From contig JAGCWX010000020.1 of assembly GCA_017961585.1 (NCBI GenBank), positions 62,001 through 126,000 on the forward strand: DNA of 64,000 nucleotides, in the 5' to 3' direction. Made by a program: the position numbers and the translations under genes. This DNA is from Elusimicrobiaceae bacterium (GTDB taxonomy: Bacteria; Elusimicrobiota; Elusimicrobia; Elusimicrobiales; Elusimicrobiaceae). The notes under the pieces were generated by a model. It made no database searches. It had not been told where the DNA came from and worked only from the letters and a program-made list of their open reading frames with translations. This document shows positions 25,749 to 34,763 of the stretch, one piece after another (positions within the stretch are counted from its first letter, which is position 1; each line of letters opens with the position of its first letter).

Positions 25749-26384
25749 ATGAAGAAAACTGTTTTACTAGGCACAATTTGTGCTGTGTTGTTGACTGCGT
25801 GTACCACCCCTGGTAAACGTACGGCCATTGGTGCCGGCGCCGGGGCTGCGGTAGGCGCTGGGGCCGGGGCTTTGATTTCCCACGCTACGGGCGGCAAAGC
25901 CGGTACGGGTGCCCTGATTGGTGGTTTAACGGGCTTAGCTGCCGGCGGTGCTTTGGGGAATTATTACGATAAACAAGCCAAAGAACTCGCCGCGATTGCC
26001 GACGTGGTAAAGACCGACAACGGCTTGCAAGTCTACCTGAAAAACGACATTTTGTTCGCTCTCAACAGCGCGGCCTTATCCACCGAAGCGATGCAAACGT
26101 TGACAGATTTGAACCGGGTACTTAAAAAATACCCCAAAAACCGCATTGTGGTACAAGGGTTCACCGATTCTACCGGTACGGACGAATTCAACCAAACCCT
26201 TTCCGAACAACGCGCCCAAGCAGTATACAACTACCTGCTTGCTAACGGGCTTAAAACGTTAAGCATTACTTACGTAGGTTACGGCAAAGCATACCCCGTG
26301 GCTTCTAACGATACGGAAGAAGGCCGCGCCAAAAACCGCCGCGTAGTGCTTACCATTACCGCCAACGAAAAAGACATTAAATAA
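25749..26384 (+). CDS. OmpA family outer-membrane lipoprotein with glycine zipper
   Basis: 211 residues. Lipoprotein signal with lipobox LLTAC (Cys18), then a glycine-zipper segment (AIGAGAGAAVGAGAGA, residues 27-75) and a C-terminal OmpA/MotB peptidoglycan-binding domain with VVQGFTDSTGTDEFNQ and LSEQRAQAVYNYL (Asp and Arg that bind diaminopimelate). It probably links the outer membrane to peptidoglycan, like YiaD or Pal-type proteins. AAGGAGA precedes the ATG. Single-gene unit ending in a strong terminator. Confidence 0.92.
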   Translation: MKKTVLLGTICAVLLTACTTPGKRTAIGAGAGAAVGAGAGALISHATGGKAGTGALIGGLTGLAAGGALGNYYDKQAKELAAIADVVKTDNGLQVYLKNDILFALNSAALSTEAMQTLTDLNRVLKKYPKNRIVVQGFTDSTGTDEFNQTLSEQRAQAVYNYLLANGLKTLSITYVGYGKAYPVASNDTEEGRAKNRRVVLTITANEKDIK

Positions 26385-26398
26385 TTTTTCGCCTGTGC

Positions 26399-26430
26399 AA
26401 AACGCCCCTACACAAGTAGGGGCGTTTTTT
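26399..26430 (+). terminator. Terminator after the OmpA-like gene
   Basis: Stem AACGCCCCTAC/GTAGGGGCGTT with ACAA loop, followed by TTTTTT. Confidence 0.9.
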
Positions 26431-26443
26431 GCGTACAGTTATC

Positions 26444-26473
26444 TTTACAAGCGGCTTGTAAATTTGCTATTTT
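26444..26473 (+). promoter_or_regulatory. Promoter giving a leaderless transcript
   Basis: TTTACA (26444-26449), 18-bp spacer ending TTTGC, TATTTT (26468-26473). Only six bases separate the -10 box from the ATG at 26480, so transcription should begin at or next to the start codon. Confidence 0.6.
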
Positions 26474-26479
26474 GAATGT

Positions 26480-27325
26480 ATGGAAAACGCAGAAAATTCC
26501 CGTCTAAAGGCACTGTTTAAACTGTTGGAAACGGAAACCGACCAGTACGGCCCCTTATTAAAAGAAGCCCTGGCGCGTGCAATCCAACAAAACCCGGACG
26601 ACGTGCAACGCACGTTGCAAGAGGAATTTTCTTCGTCGGCACCGCGCAATGTGGTGCGTGCGTTGGAAGAAATCTGCTGGGAAGATTTAGCCAAAGCCCT
26701 GGCGGCCTTCTGCGCAAAAATCAATCCGGATTTAGAAGAAGGGCTTTCGCTCTTGGCCAAATTTACGTCGCCCACTACTTCCCGCGGCGATGTGGCCGCC
26801 CCGCTAGATGACATGGCCGCCAAGCTGCGCCCGGCGTTGGTCAACGCGGCCCAATACGCCGAGATTATTGACCTGCTGGGGCACTTTATTTTCAATTTAC
26901 AAGGGTTCCAAACTGTTCCCACCGTTACCGATATTAAAGATTTGTCCTTCCCGCATTTTTTGCAAAGTAAGCAGGGATCGGGGCTGACTATGGCGTGCTT
27001 GTATTTATGTTTGGGCCAACGCTTTGGGATGGAAATGGACGTGGTGGATATGGCCGGGCGATTACTAGTGCACGTGCGCGACACTGCCCACGAAACTTCG
27101 TTCTTAATTGACCCATTGGATCACGGCAAAATGCTTAGCGAAGAAGATTGCCGCCACTACATTCACACGCGCGGGCTGGAAAAAGAGGACGAGCTGTTTG
27201 TCCCCCTCTCTTCGCGCCTGATCGTGCGGCGGTTTATTGCCAATATGATTTACATTTTGAATAAATTGCACGATGAGCGGCGCCTAAAATATTTGCGCAA
27301 CTATTTGGAAATTATTAAAGGATAG
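26480..27325 (+). CDS. SirB1-like (transglutaminase-like fold) protein
   Basis: 281 residues, cytoplasmic. Residues 160-225 resemble the SirB1/YchA pattern: LQSKQGSGLTMACLYLCLGQ followed by RFGMEMDVVDMAGRLLVHV and FLIDPLDHGKML. The His of the family's usual PGHF motif is Arg here, so a catalytic role is doubtful. The first half is helical and not recognised. No ribosome binding site precedes the ATG, consistent with a leaderless mRNA. An NfeD gene follows after 8 bp and an SPFH gene after that. Confidence 0.65.
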   Translation: MENAENSRLKALFKLLETETDQYGPLLKEALARAIQQNPDDVQRTLQEEFSSSAPRNVVRALEEICWEDLAKALAAFCAKINPDLEEGLSLLAKFTSPTTSRGDVAAPLDDMAAKLRPALVNAAQYAEIIDLLGHFIFNLQGFQTVPTVTDIKDLSFPHFLQSKQGSGLTMACLYLCLGQRFGMEMDVVDMAGRLLVHVRDTAHETSFLIDPLDHGKMLSEEDCRHYIHTRGLEKEDELFVPLSSRLIVRRFIANMIYILNKLHDERRLKYLRNYLEIIKG

Positions 27326-27333
27326 GAGGTAGC

Positions 27334-27759
27334 GTGAGCTATTATATTTACTTAATCATTGCAGTGGGATGTTTTGTGGGCGAACTATTCACCACGGAAT
27401 TTTCCCTCACCTGTTTAGGAATTGGTTTCTTGGGCGCGGCATTGGCTGCGTGGTTGGGAACCTCTTTATGGGTGCAAGTGGCGGTATTTGCCGTCGTATC
27501 GGTGGCGTGTTGGTTGGGCGTGCGCCCCGTACTGCTTAAGCACCTTTATAATAAGAACAAACAGGTTAAAACACCCACCGATGACGTCATCGGCAAGCCG
27601 GCCGTGGTGGAAGTGGACATTGACCCGGTACACAACACGGGCCGTGTGCGCGTGAGCGGAGAAAGCTGGAAAGCCACCGCCGCCAAACCCTTGGCCAAAG
27701 GCACGCCGTGCGTCGTAGAAAAATTAAACGGTGTGACACTTTTTGTAAAAGAAAAATAA
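27334..27759 (+). CDS. NfeD family membrane protein
   Basis: 141 residues from a GTG start with AGGAGGT upstream. Two or three hydrophobic segments (residues 3-75) followed by a small beta-barrel OB-type domain with IGKPAVVEVDIDPVHNTGRVRVSGESWKA. NfeD proteins are typically encoded next to stomatin/prohibitin-like SPFH proteins, as here, and are thought to work with them in membrane protein quality control. It lacks the ClpP-like protease domain of long NfeD. Confidence 0.9.
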   Translation: MSYYIYLIIAVGCFVGELFTTEFSLTCLGIGFLGAALAAWLGTSLWVQVAVFAVVSVACWLGVRPVLLKHLYNKNKQVKTPTDDVIGKPAVVEVDIDPVHNTGRVRVSGESWKATAAKPLAKGTPCVVEKLNGVTLFVKEK

Positions 27760-27777
27760 ATGAAAGGAGAATAAATA

Positions 27778-28794
27778 ATGGAAGAAGCAGCTGGAGTAGG
27801 TTTGTTGTTTTTAGGTGTATTTGCTTTCTTCGTCATCATCCTGATATTTAAAGGGATTGTGATTGTGAAAGAAGGGCAACGTGTGATTATTGAGCGCTTG
27901 GGAAAATTTTCAGGCGTGTTGGACCCGGGGTTCAACTGGATCATCCCGATTTTTGATAAGCCCCACCGTATGGAATGGCGCAGCAGCCGGGAATATATGG
28001 ATGTGTCGGGCCGGTCTCGCTCGGTACCGTTTACCGAATATCGCGACGTAGTAGACATGCGTGAAACCGTGTACGACTTCCCGCGCCAAAACGTAATTAC
28101 GCGCGATAACGTAAGCATCCAAATCAACGCGTTGTTGTATTTCCAAGTAACCAACCCGATGGATGCCGCTTATAAAGTGGAATCGTTACCGACGGCTATT
28201 GAAAAACTTACGCAAACCACCTTGCGTAACTTAATCGGCGAATTGGACTTGGACCAAACGTTGACTTCGCGCGAAACCATCAACTCCAAACTGCGCGACA
28301 TTTTGGACGCCGCCACCGATAAATGGGGCGTAAAAGTTACCCGCGTAGAACTCCAGGATATTACTCCCCCCGCCGCCATTCAAGAAGCCATGGAAAAACA
28401 GATGAAGGCCGAACGCGACCGCCGTGCTATGGTAACCGAAGCCGAAGGTACCAAAAAAGCGCAAATCTTGAAAGCGGAAGCTATCCGCGAATCGGAAATC
28501 AAGAAGGCGGAAGGGTACAAGCAAGCCGCTATTTTGGAAGCCGAAGGGCAAGCCGAAGCCAAAATCAAAGTAGCCCAGGCCGAAGCCGAAGCGGTGAAAA
28601 TTGTGTCCACCACCGTGGCGCAATCGTCCAATCCGGCCAGCTATATGATTTCTATGAAATACATTGAAGCGTTGGAAAAAATGACCGAAGGCAAAGATAA
28701 TAAAATTATCTATATGCCCTACGAGGCCTCCAACGTGCTGGGCGCGGTAGCTGCTATTAAAGACTTAACCGGCGGCGTACCGGTAGCAAAATAA
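27778..28794 (+). CDS. Stomatin-like SPFH domain membrane protein (QmcA type)
   Basis: 338 residues. N-terminal membrane segment (LLFLGVFAFFVIILIFKGIV), then the SPFH/band 7 domain (IVIVKEGQRVIIERLGKFSG ... NVSIQINALLYFQVTNP) and a long Ala/Glu/Lys coiled coil (about 210-290) that drives oligomer formation. Together with the NfeD protein just upstream it forms the usual NfeD-SPFH pair. AAGGAG precedes the ATG; 18 bp after nfeD. Confidence 0.92.
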   Translation: MEEAAGVGLLFLGVFAFFVIILIFKGIVIVKEGQRVIIERLGKFSGVLDPGFNWIIPIFDKPHRMEWRSSREYMDVSGRSRSVPFTEYRDVVDMRETVYDFPRQNVITRDNVSIQINALLYFQVTNPMDAAYKVESLPTAIEKLTQTTLRNLIGELDLDQTLTSRETINSKLRDILDAATDKWGVKVTRVELQDITPPAAIQEAMEKQMKAERDRRAMVTEAEGTKKAQILKAEAIRESEIKKAEGYKQAAILEAEGQAEAKIKVAQAEAEAVKIVSTTVAQSSNPASYMISMKYIEALEKMTEGKDNKIIYMPYEASNVLGAVAAIKDLTGGVPVAK

Positions 28795-28812
28795 TTCTTG
28801 CCGGAAAAGGTT

Positions 28813-28844
28813 GAGATCCTGAGCAACTACTTCTCAGGATGACC
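28813..28844. repeat. GTCAT-family palindromic repeat
   Basis: GAGATCCTGAG...CTCAGGATGACC, 10-base loop; same family as units at 18634-18660 and 38775-38805. Confidence 0.65.
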
Positions 28845-28855
28845 TTAAAAAATTT

Positions 28856-28886
28856 CCCCCGGGCGTAAACCCGGGGGATTTTTTAT
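28856..28886. terminator. Bidirectional terminator after the SPFH gene
   Basis: Stem CCCCCGGG/CCCGGGGG with six-base loop (28856-28863 / 28870-28877), A-rich before and ATTTTTTAT after; also serves the converging pseudopilin gene. Confidence 0.85.
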
Positions 28887-28903
28887 GTGTCTGCAAAAAT
28901 AAT

Positions 28904-29395
28904 TTATTCTGCGGTACGCAATAAGCCCAACGATTCGCAAATCGTTCTGCTCTTCGTATCCGAGGCCGAAACGGGCTCGCACTGCAATTCCAGCGAGGCA
29001 TCCGCCGACGTGCTGGTATACGGGTTCCAAATTCGGTAGCTGTATCCGCTACCACTGTTGATACGGGTAGCCATTACCCCAGGGCAACTCGTACCGGGTA
29101 CGCTATTAGGGGCAGTCCCTAACGCAAAGGTAAAATGTTTGCCGTCAATACTGGCAGTGCGGGTATTAGAAGCCGGCAAGCTAGCCACCAACTGGCTAAA
29201 AAAGGTGGGGCAGCTTTCTTTCTCTACGTAATAAGTGTAGATAGCGTCGTTGATAGATTTAATAGAAGACATGGCCTCCGTAGCGCGGGCACGTTCTACC
29301 GAGCGCATATATTGCGGCATAGCCACTGCCGCCAACACGCCAATGATCAAAACTACTGTTAATAATTCTGTTAATGTAAAACCTAATTTATTCAT
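28904..29395 (-). CDS. Type IV pilin-like protein (pseudopilin) 4
   Basis: 163 residues starting MNKLGFTLTELLTVVLIIGV, with a four-residue leader before the prepilin peptidase site and Glu5 of the mature chain. The helix ends AMPQYMRSVERARATEAM. The C-terminal domain has four Cys (SCPTFF, TSCPG, LQCEP, TICES). GGAGG precedes the ATG. It is a solitary gene between a terminator and dapL; -10 candidates TACAAT (29418-29413) and TGC-TATAAT (29428-29423) overlap the dapL stop codon. Confidence 0.88.
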   Translation of the reverse strand: MNKLGFTLTELLTVVLIIGVLAAVAMPQYMRSVERARATEAMSSIKSINDAIYTYYVEKESCPTFFSQLVASLPASNTRTASIDGKHFTFALGTAPNSVPGTSCPGVMATRINSGSGYSYRIWNPYTSTSADASLELQCEPVSASDTKSRTICESLGLLRTAE

Positions 29396-29423
29396 ACTTC
29401 CTCCGTATTTTTATTGTATCAAA

Positions 29424-30656
29424 TTATAGCACTTTGAGCGCACCCAAACGCTGGGCGGCCTGCGCGGTAAGCTGGGGCGTATTAAACGCTGTTAAGCGGA
29501 AATACCCCTCCCCGCATTGACCAAAACCTACCCCGGGCGTACCTACCACCTGGGCTTGATTTAAGAGTAAATCAAAAAATTCCCAAGAAGAAATTTTAGA
29601 CGGAGTTTTCAGCCAAATGTAAGGGGCGTTCACCCCGCCAAAGGCCTGCAAACCTACCGCTTGCAACGCACGCAAAATCACTTGTGCATTTTGCTGATAA
29701 AGCGCAATGACTTGTTTGATTTGCGCCTGCCCTTGCGGGGAATAAACGGCCTCGGCCCCGCGTTGCACGATATAAGGCACGCCGTTAAATTTGGTAGTTT
29801 GCCGCCGCAGCCACAACGCGTGCAGCGCGTGCGAGCCGCCTTGCGGGTCGCAGACATTTACCGATTTGGGCACCACCGTGTAGGCACAGCGCGTGCCCGT
29901 AAATCCAGCCGTTTTTGAGAAGGAGCGGAACTCCACCGCTACTTCACGCGCACCAGGGATTTCGTAAATGGAGTGCGGCAAATCCGAGTCGGTGATATAC
30001 GCTTCGTAGGCGGAGTCAAACAAAATAATGCTTTTTTGTTCGCGCGCATAATCCACCCACGTTTGCAGCTGCGCTTTGTTTAGCGCGGCACCGGTAGGAT
30101 TATTGGGCGAGCATAAATAAATAATATCCGCGTGCGTTTTGGGCAACGGCGCGCAGAAATTATTTTCTTGCGTGCAAGGCAAATAAATAATTTTTTCAAA
30201 ACGCCCGCCGGAAAATTTTCCGCTACGCCCGGCCATGACGTTGGTGTCTAAATAGACGGGATAAACGGGATCTTGCAACGCCACCACACTTTGCTGGGCA
30301 AATAATTCCTGAAAGTTGGCTACGTCGCTCTTGGCGCCGTCGCTCACAAAGATTTCGTCGGCAGAAATGTCCAAATTGCGGGCTTGATAATCGTGCGTGG
30401 CAATGGCCTCACGCAAAAAATCGTATCCCTGTTCGGGCCCGTATCCGCGGAATGTTTTTACGTCGCTCATTTCCGCCGCGGCTTTTTGCAAGGCCTCCAC
30501 CACCGCCGGAACCAACGGTTGGCTTACATCCCCAATCCCTAAGCTGATGACTTCCTGCCCGGGATGCGCCGCTTTATAGGCGCGCACACGTTTGGCGATA
30601 TCGGCAAACAAATAACTGCCTTGCAGTTGTAAGTAAGAAGCGTTTAGTTGTGTCAT
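29424..30656 (-). CDS. dapL: LL-diaminopimelate aminotransferase
   Basis: 410 residues, the usual DapL length. Class I/II PLP fold with [23 protein letters not shown] and the PLP lysine in [17 protein letters not shown]. It converts tetrahydrodipicolinate to LL-diaminopimelate in one step, bypassing the acyl-blocked DapD/C/E route. It overlaps dapF by four bases (ATGA), so the two enzymes act in sequence to give meso-diaminopimelate for peptidoglycan and lysine. Confidence 0.95.
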   Translation of the reverse strand: MTQLNASYLQLQGSYLFADIAKRVRAYKAAHPGQEVISLGIGDVSQPLVPAVVEALQKAAAEMSDVKTFRGYGPEQGYDFLREAIATHDYQARNLDISADEIFVSDGAKSDVANFQELFAQQSVVALQDPVYPVYLDTNVMAGRSGKFSGGRFEKIIYLPCTQENNFCAPLPKTHADIIYLCSPNNPTGAALNKAQLQTWVDYAREQKSIILFDSAYEAYITDSDLPHSIYEIPGAREVAVEFRSFSKTAGFTGTRCAYTVVPKSVNVCDPQGGSHALHALWLRRQTTKFNGVPYIVQRGAEAVYSPQGQAQIKQVIALYQQNAQVILRALQAVGLQAFGGVNAPYIWLKTPSKISSWEFFDLLLNQAQVVGTPGVGFGQCGEGYFRLTAFNTPQLTAQAAQRLGALKVL

Positions 30657-31441
30657 TTTACGTCCCCTTCAAACACGTATGTAGCCGGGCCGGTCATCCA
30701 AATTTCCTGCTGATCAGGCCAGGCAATTTGCAAGTCCCCCCCGTCTAGCTTGACGGTTACTTGCGGCCCGGTAAGCTTGTTGAGCACGCACGCAGCGGCG
30801 GTGGCACACGCGCCGGTTCCGCACGCTTGTGTGATGCCGGCTCCGCGTTCCCACACGCGCATACGCACAGTGTGCTCATTTAAAATTTGCACAAATTCCA
30901 CATTGGTTTTGTGCGGAAAAGCGGAGTGAACTTCCAACTGCGGGCCGATTTTATCTACGGGGAATTGTTCCACATCTTCCACTTGCACCACAAAGTGCGG
31001 GTTGCCCATAGAAACGCAAGTACCCGTCCACGTTTGGCCGTCAAGCGAAACGGAAAAAGGCAACTGCGTATCGCGCGGGCGGCCCATATTCACGCGCACT
31101 AAATTGTTTTTCTCGTCAATGATTTCGGTTTCAATGGGCCCGGCTAACGTTTCCAGTACGATTTGTTTTTTGTGTGTTTGACCGCTGCGCAAGAGGTGCA
31201 TGGGCACACAGCGCGAGGCGTTGCCGCACATTTCGGCTTCGCTGCCGTCGCTATTAAAAATACGCATACGCACGTCGGCCTTTTGGGAAGGCAACAGCAA
31301 CACCAGCCCATCGGCCCCAATACCGGTCCGGCGGTTACACAAACGCACCGCCAAGGCGGCCGGATCGTTTACGCTCAAGGCCACCGCACCGTCCAAAAAA
31401 ACAAAATCGTTCCCTAATCCGTGATACTTAGTAAAATGCAT
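30653..31441 (-). CDS. dapF: Diaminopimelate epimerase
   Basis: 262 residues. Start motif [15 protein letters not shown]; the two catalytic Cys lie in EMCGNASRC and [14 protein letters not shown]. Converts LL- to meso-diaminopimelate. No ribosome binding site precedes the ATG at 31441, and TAAAAT (31453-31448) lies six bases upstream, so the mRNA may be leaderless. Cotranscribed with dapL. Confidence 0.95.
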   Translation of the reverse strand: MHFTKYHGLGNDFVFLDGAVALSVNDPAALAVRLCNRRTGIGADGLVLLLPSQKADVRMRIFNSDGSEAEMCGNASRCVPMHLLRSGQTHKKQIVLETLAGPIETEIIDEKNNLVRVNMGRPRDTQLPFSVSLDGQTWTGTCVSMGNPHFVVQVEDVEQFPVDKIGPQLEVHSAFPHKTNVEFVQILNEHTVRMRVWERGAGITQACGTGACATAAACVLNKLTGPQVTVKLDGGDLQIAWPDQQEIWMTGPATYVFEGDVK

Positions 31442-31447
31442 ACATTT

Positions 31448-31470
31448 ATTTTATAATAATTTGCTAAACT
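31448..31470. promoter_or_regulatory. Divergent promoter region dapF / nitroreductase
   Basis: Minus strand: TAAAAT (31453-31448), six bases from the dapF ATG, with overlapping TATAAA alternatives. Plus strand: extended -10 TTTGC-TAAACT (31465-31470) for the nitroreductase. No clear -35 boxes. Confidence 0.45.
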
Positions 31471-31498
31471 GTTCTTAATTACTTTTAGGGGGATTTTT

Positions 31499-32062
31499 AT
31501 GGACGTTAAAACAGCTATTGAAACGCGACGCAGCATCCGCAAATTTGAAAACATTCCCGTGGAGCGGGAAAAAATCAACCAATGCCTGGAGGCCGCGCGC
31601 TTGGCCCCCTCCGCCTGCAACGCACAACCCTGGCACTACATTGTGATTGACGACCCGCAAGTAAAAGCCGATTTTTGCAAAGAAGCATTTGACGGCATTT
31701 ACAAAATGAGTGCGTGGGCCGCCAATGCCCCCGTGATTGTGGCTGTCGTGTCGGACCGGGGCAACTTCACCAGCCGGATGGGCAACTGGTTCCGCAAGAC
31801 GGAATTTTATTTGGTGGACCAAGGGATTTCCGGCGAGCACTTTGTGCTGCGCGCCTGGGAATTGGGATTAGGCACATGTTGGATGGGCTGGTTTGACGCC
31901 AAGAAAGCCGCCAAGTTTTTTAATTTACCTTCCAGCAAAAAATTAGAACATTTGTTTATTGTGGGCTATCCTTCCCCGCAAGCCCTCAAGGATGCCCCCC
32001 ACGGCCGCCGCCGATTGGAAGAAATTGTCAGCTACAACGAGTATAAAGAAAAAGCGTTTTAA
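31499..32062 (+). CDS. Nitroreductase family flavoprotein
   Basis: 187 residues with the FMN-binding opening AIETRRSIRKFENIPV, APSACNAQPWHYIVI and a C-terminal GLGTCWMGWFD segment. These enzymes reduce nitro or quinone compounds with NAD(P)H; the physiological substrate cannot be told from sequence. GGGGGA precedes the ATG. Single-gene unit. Confidence 0.88.
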   Translation: MDVKTAIETRRSIRKFENIPVEREKINQCLEAARLAPSACNAQPWHYIVIDDPQVKADFCKEAFDGIYKMSAWAANAPVIVAVVSDRGNFTSRMGNWFRKTEFYLVDQGISGEHFVLRAWELGLGTCWMGWFDAKKAAKFFNLPSSKKLEHLFIVGYPSPQALKDAPHGRRRLEEIVSYNEYKEKAF

Positions 32063-32081
32063 CGTTTCTACTTTCCATAAA

Positions 32082-32119
32082 AAAGGATGTCACTTTGCGT
32101 TTGCAAAATGACATCCTTT
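32082..32119. terminator. Hairpin terminator between nitroreductase and ankyrin gene
   Basis: 11-bp stem AAAGGATGTCA/TGACATCCTTT with a 16-base loop; flanked by A-rich and T/C-rich sequence. Confidence 0.65.
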
Positions 32120-32134
32120 CTCTCTCCGAAAAAA

Positions 32135-33790
32135 TTATTTACACTTGCTCAGCAACGCCACCGGGCTGTTTGCTTGATTGGCCAACCCTTCGCGCGCACC
32201 GACGGAAACCAAATAGTTATAAATGTTCCGGTCGCACCGGCGTGCAGCCCAACCCAGCGGAGTTAAGGCCGGCACGTTTTTGGCGGGGCTGACCTTATAT
32301 TCCAGCATCAGGGACAGTTGGCCGTTTTGGCGGGCTTTTTGCACCAACAGTTTCAGCATTTCCAAATTCTTTTTAGAGACAGCAATATGCAACGCGTTCC
32401 CATAGCCGGATACTTCAAACAAAGAAGCCCCTTGCTTGGCAAAATATTCCACCAATTCGGGCCGGTTGTTTTCCACAGCGATGAGTAGCGGGGTTTGGCT
32501 GTATTTGTTCTTCGCCGAAATTAAAGACCGATCCCGCGCCACCAATTCGCGCACCCGGGCCATATTCCCTTTGGCAGTGGCGGCAAAGATATCGTCCTCT
32601 TTTTTAGCGTTTTGTTCTTCTTTTTGTTTGGCAAGCAGTTTTGCGTTATCTTGTTCAATCACAGCGTTTTCTACTTCGCGCACGTCTTTATTGAACCATT
32701 CCAGCACTTGCTTTTGCCCGTTTTTCTGCGCGGCCGCGTAGGGTACTAACCCGTTGTTGGCGGCAATGGTCGGGTCCGCCCCGGCGGCTAACAAGCGTTT
32801 GACTACTTCCACATATCCCTTGGCAGCCCCCCAATACAAGGCGGTTTCGCCGGCTTTGTTTTGAGCGTTGACGTCCAGCGGGGTTTGCATGGTTTGCGGC
32901 GTTTGCAGTAATTTGATAACTTCGGGCCGGTTGTAGCGCGCGGCGTAAATCAGTGCCGTGTTTCCGTCTTTATTAGCCATATTGACGTCGGCACGATAGG
33001 CCATTAAATCTTGCACCACCGGCACATCCCCCAGCGAGGCCGCCACAATAAGCGGCGTGTTGCCTTTTTCGTTGACGATGTTGGGGTCAATCCCCCCTTT
33101 AAGCATGGTCATCACACCGGTTTGATTTTTAGTAGCTACCGCCCGGAATAAATAACTAGGCGTAAGCCCTTCTTTCACACCGCTGGTTAAAAAGAGTTCA
33201 ATCATGGGGACGTTTTGTTTTTCCAGCGCGATAAACAAAGGCGAGTGATTGTAGTTATTGACGGCGTTGATATCCGCCCCGGAATAAACCAAGCGTTGGG
33301 CAATTTCGGTATGGCCGTTGTACAAGCTGCGAATGAGTGCCGTGTCTTTGGTGAACGAGTTAGGTAAATTGACATCTACCCCCAGCAAAATGAGTTCTTC
33401 CACCGCGCTGTAGTTGCCCATCGTAGCGGCGGCTACTAAAATAGGATCGCCCTTAGAGTTGACGATGTTTGGGTCGGATACTTTATTATTTAAAACTTCC
33501 AAGAATGTTTGGGTATCTTTTTTTTGCAAGGCGGCGGTAAGCTCGTCGGCAATTTCGGTAGGGGTTTGCGTGATGACAATTTTAGGTGCATGCTTGCGCG
33601 ACGGGGCCGACGGTACAAAGTTGCTCTTAAACGTAAACACCAACAGCGCAATCACGGGAATAGCGGCCAAAATAGCCAAGGCGGTACGCGGTTTCTTTTT
33701 GGCAACTTCCACGGCTTTGGCGGTTTTCCCCTCCGGGATAACCGTGATTTTGGATAAGGTATGTTTGCGTTTGGGCATCGGTGCGGACAT
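32135..33790 (-). CDS. Membrane-anchored ankyrin repeat protein at the end of the fatty-acid operon
   Basis: 551 residues. A basic N-terminus (about 35 residues) precedes one transmembrane helix (ALAILAAIPVIALLVFTF), so the long C-terminal part should be periplasmic by the positive-inside rule. Eight or more degenerate ankyrin repeats occupy residues 110-370 and 415-530, separated by a charged coiled segment (ENAVIEQDNAKLLAKQKEEQ). Less regular than the 17-repeat protein at 18728. Starts 2 bp after the rnc stop; probably last gene of the yceD-rpmF-plsX-fabG-acpP-rnc operon. Function unknown. Confidence 0.82.
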   Translation of the reverse strand: MSAPMPKRKHTLSKITVIPEGKTAKAVEVAKKKPRTALAILAAIPVIALLVFTFKSNFVPSAPSRKHAPKIVITQTPTEIADELTAALQKKDTQTFLEVLNNKVSDPNIVNSKGDPILVAAATMGNYSAVEELILLGVDVNLPNSFTKDTALIRSLYNGHTEIAQRLVYSGADINAVNNYNHSPLFIALEKQNVPMIELFLTSGVKEGLTPSYLFRAVATKNQTGVMTMLKGGIDPNIVNEKGNTPLIVAASLGDVPVVQDLMAYRADVNMANKDGNTALIYAARYNRPEVIKLLQTPQTMQTPLDVNAQNKAGETALYWGAAKGYVEVVKRLLAAGADPTIAANNGLVPYAAAQKNGQKQVLEWFNKDVREVENAVIEQDNAKLLAKQKEEQNAKKEDDIFAATAKGNMARVRELVARDRSLISAKNKYSQTPLLIAVENNRPELVEYFAKQGASLFEVSGYGNALHIAVSKKNLEMLKLLVQKARQNGQLSLMLEYKVSPAKNVPALTPLGWAARRCDRNIYNYLVSVGAREGLANQANSPVALLSKCK

Positions 33791-33792
33791 AA

Positions 33793-34467
33793 TTATGAAG
33801 GGGTATTTTCCAACCGCTCTAACGCGCTGCGTGCGGCTGCTTGTTCGGCCTGTTTTTTATTGTGGCCTTTGCCAACCCCTAATTCCTCCCCGGCGGCACT
33901 CACGCGCACGGTAAACACTTTATCGTGCTCGGGCCCGACGGTCTGAATAATTTCATACTCCGGCACGTGCGGGCTGTGTTGTTGCAATAATTCCTGCAAA
34001 CGGCTTTTGTAATCTTGGGCATCTTGCGTGAGCTGCTGCGTACGCGCCCACGGCAAGATAAAATCACGAGCGGCGTTGTAACCGCCGTCTAAATAAATAG
34101 CCCCGATAACCGCTTCTACCGCGTTAGAAATAATACTATCGCGCGTGCGGCCGCCGGTGGCCAACTCCCCCCGGCCCAGTGCCATAAAGTGGCCCAGGTT
34201 GAGTGCTTTGCCCCAAAGATACAAATTACGCCGTGAAACTAAGTTAGACTTAATTTTAGAAAGCACCCCCTCTTCATCATGCGGGCACTCCTGGTAGATG
34301 TAATCCGCAACAATGGCACCTAAGATGCTGTCCCCCAGGAACTCCAGGCGTTCATTGTGTTTCACGCCCCGATGCTCCCCGGCAAAGGACTTATGAGTGA
34401 GTGCTTGCTTTAAAACGGCTTTATCGTTGAAGCGATATCCTAAGATACGTTCAATATCCGTCTGCAC
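33793..34467 (-). CDS. rnc: Ribonuclease III
   Basis: 224 residues. The catalytic signature NERLEFLGDSILGAIVADYI and second metal-site Glu in AVEAVIGAIYLDGG are intact; a double-stranded RNA-binding domain follows (about 150-220). It processes rRNA precursors and other duplex RNAs. GTG start two bases after the acpP stop, indicating coupled translation. acpP-rnc adjacency is common in bacteria. Confidence 0.95.
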   Translation of the reverse strand: MQTDIERILGYRFNDKAVLKQALTHKSFAGEHRGVKHNERLEFLGDSILGAIVADYIYQECPHDEEGVLSKIKSNLVSRRNLYLWGKALNLGHFMALGRGELATGGRTRDSIISNAVEAVIGAIYLDGGYNAARDFILPWARTQQLTQDAQDYKSRLQELLQQHSPHVPEYEIIQTVGPEHDKVFTVRVSAAGEELGVGKGHNKKQAEQAAARSALERLENTPS

Positions 34468-34469
34468 AA

Positions 34470-34715
34470 TTATTTTTTAGCGTTTTCTTGAATGTAAGCT
34501 ACAGCTTCGCCGACGGTTTTAATTTTTTCGGCCTTTTCATCCGGAATTTCAACATCAAATTCTTCTTCTAAGGCCATAATGAGTTCCACCGTATCCAAGG
34601 AATCGGCACCCAAGTCGTTCACAAATTGAGCTTCGGGCTTTACTTGGTCAGCCTCAACGCCTAATTGTTCAACGATGATATTTTTTACTCTTTCTTGTAC
34701 GTTTTCTACAGCCAT
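34470..34715 (-). CDS. acpP: Acyl carrier protein
   Basis: 81 residues, highly acidic, with the phosphopantetheine site Ser in [19 protein letters not shown]. Carries growing acyl chains in fatty acid synthesis. The ATG at 34715 has GGAGG upstream; a TTG at 34727 in frame is rejected. Confidence 0.97.
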   Translation of the reverse strand: MAVENVQERVKNIIVEQLGVEADQVKPEAQFVNDLGADSLDTVELIMALEEEFDVEIPDEKAEKIKTVGEAVAYIQENAKK

Positions 34716-34763
34716 GTTATCCTCCAATAAAAAAGGGATGACCCTTACTAGTATTATAACAAA

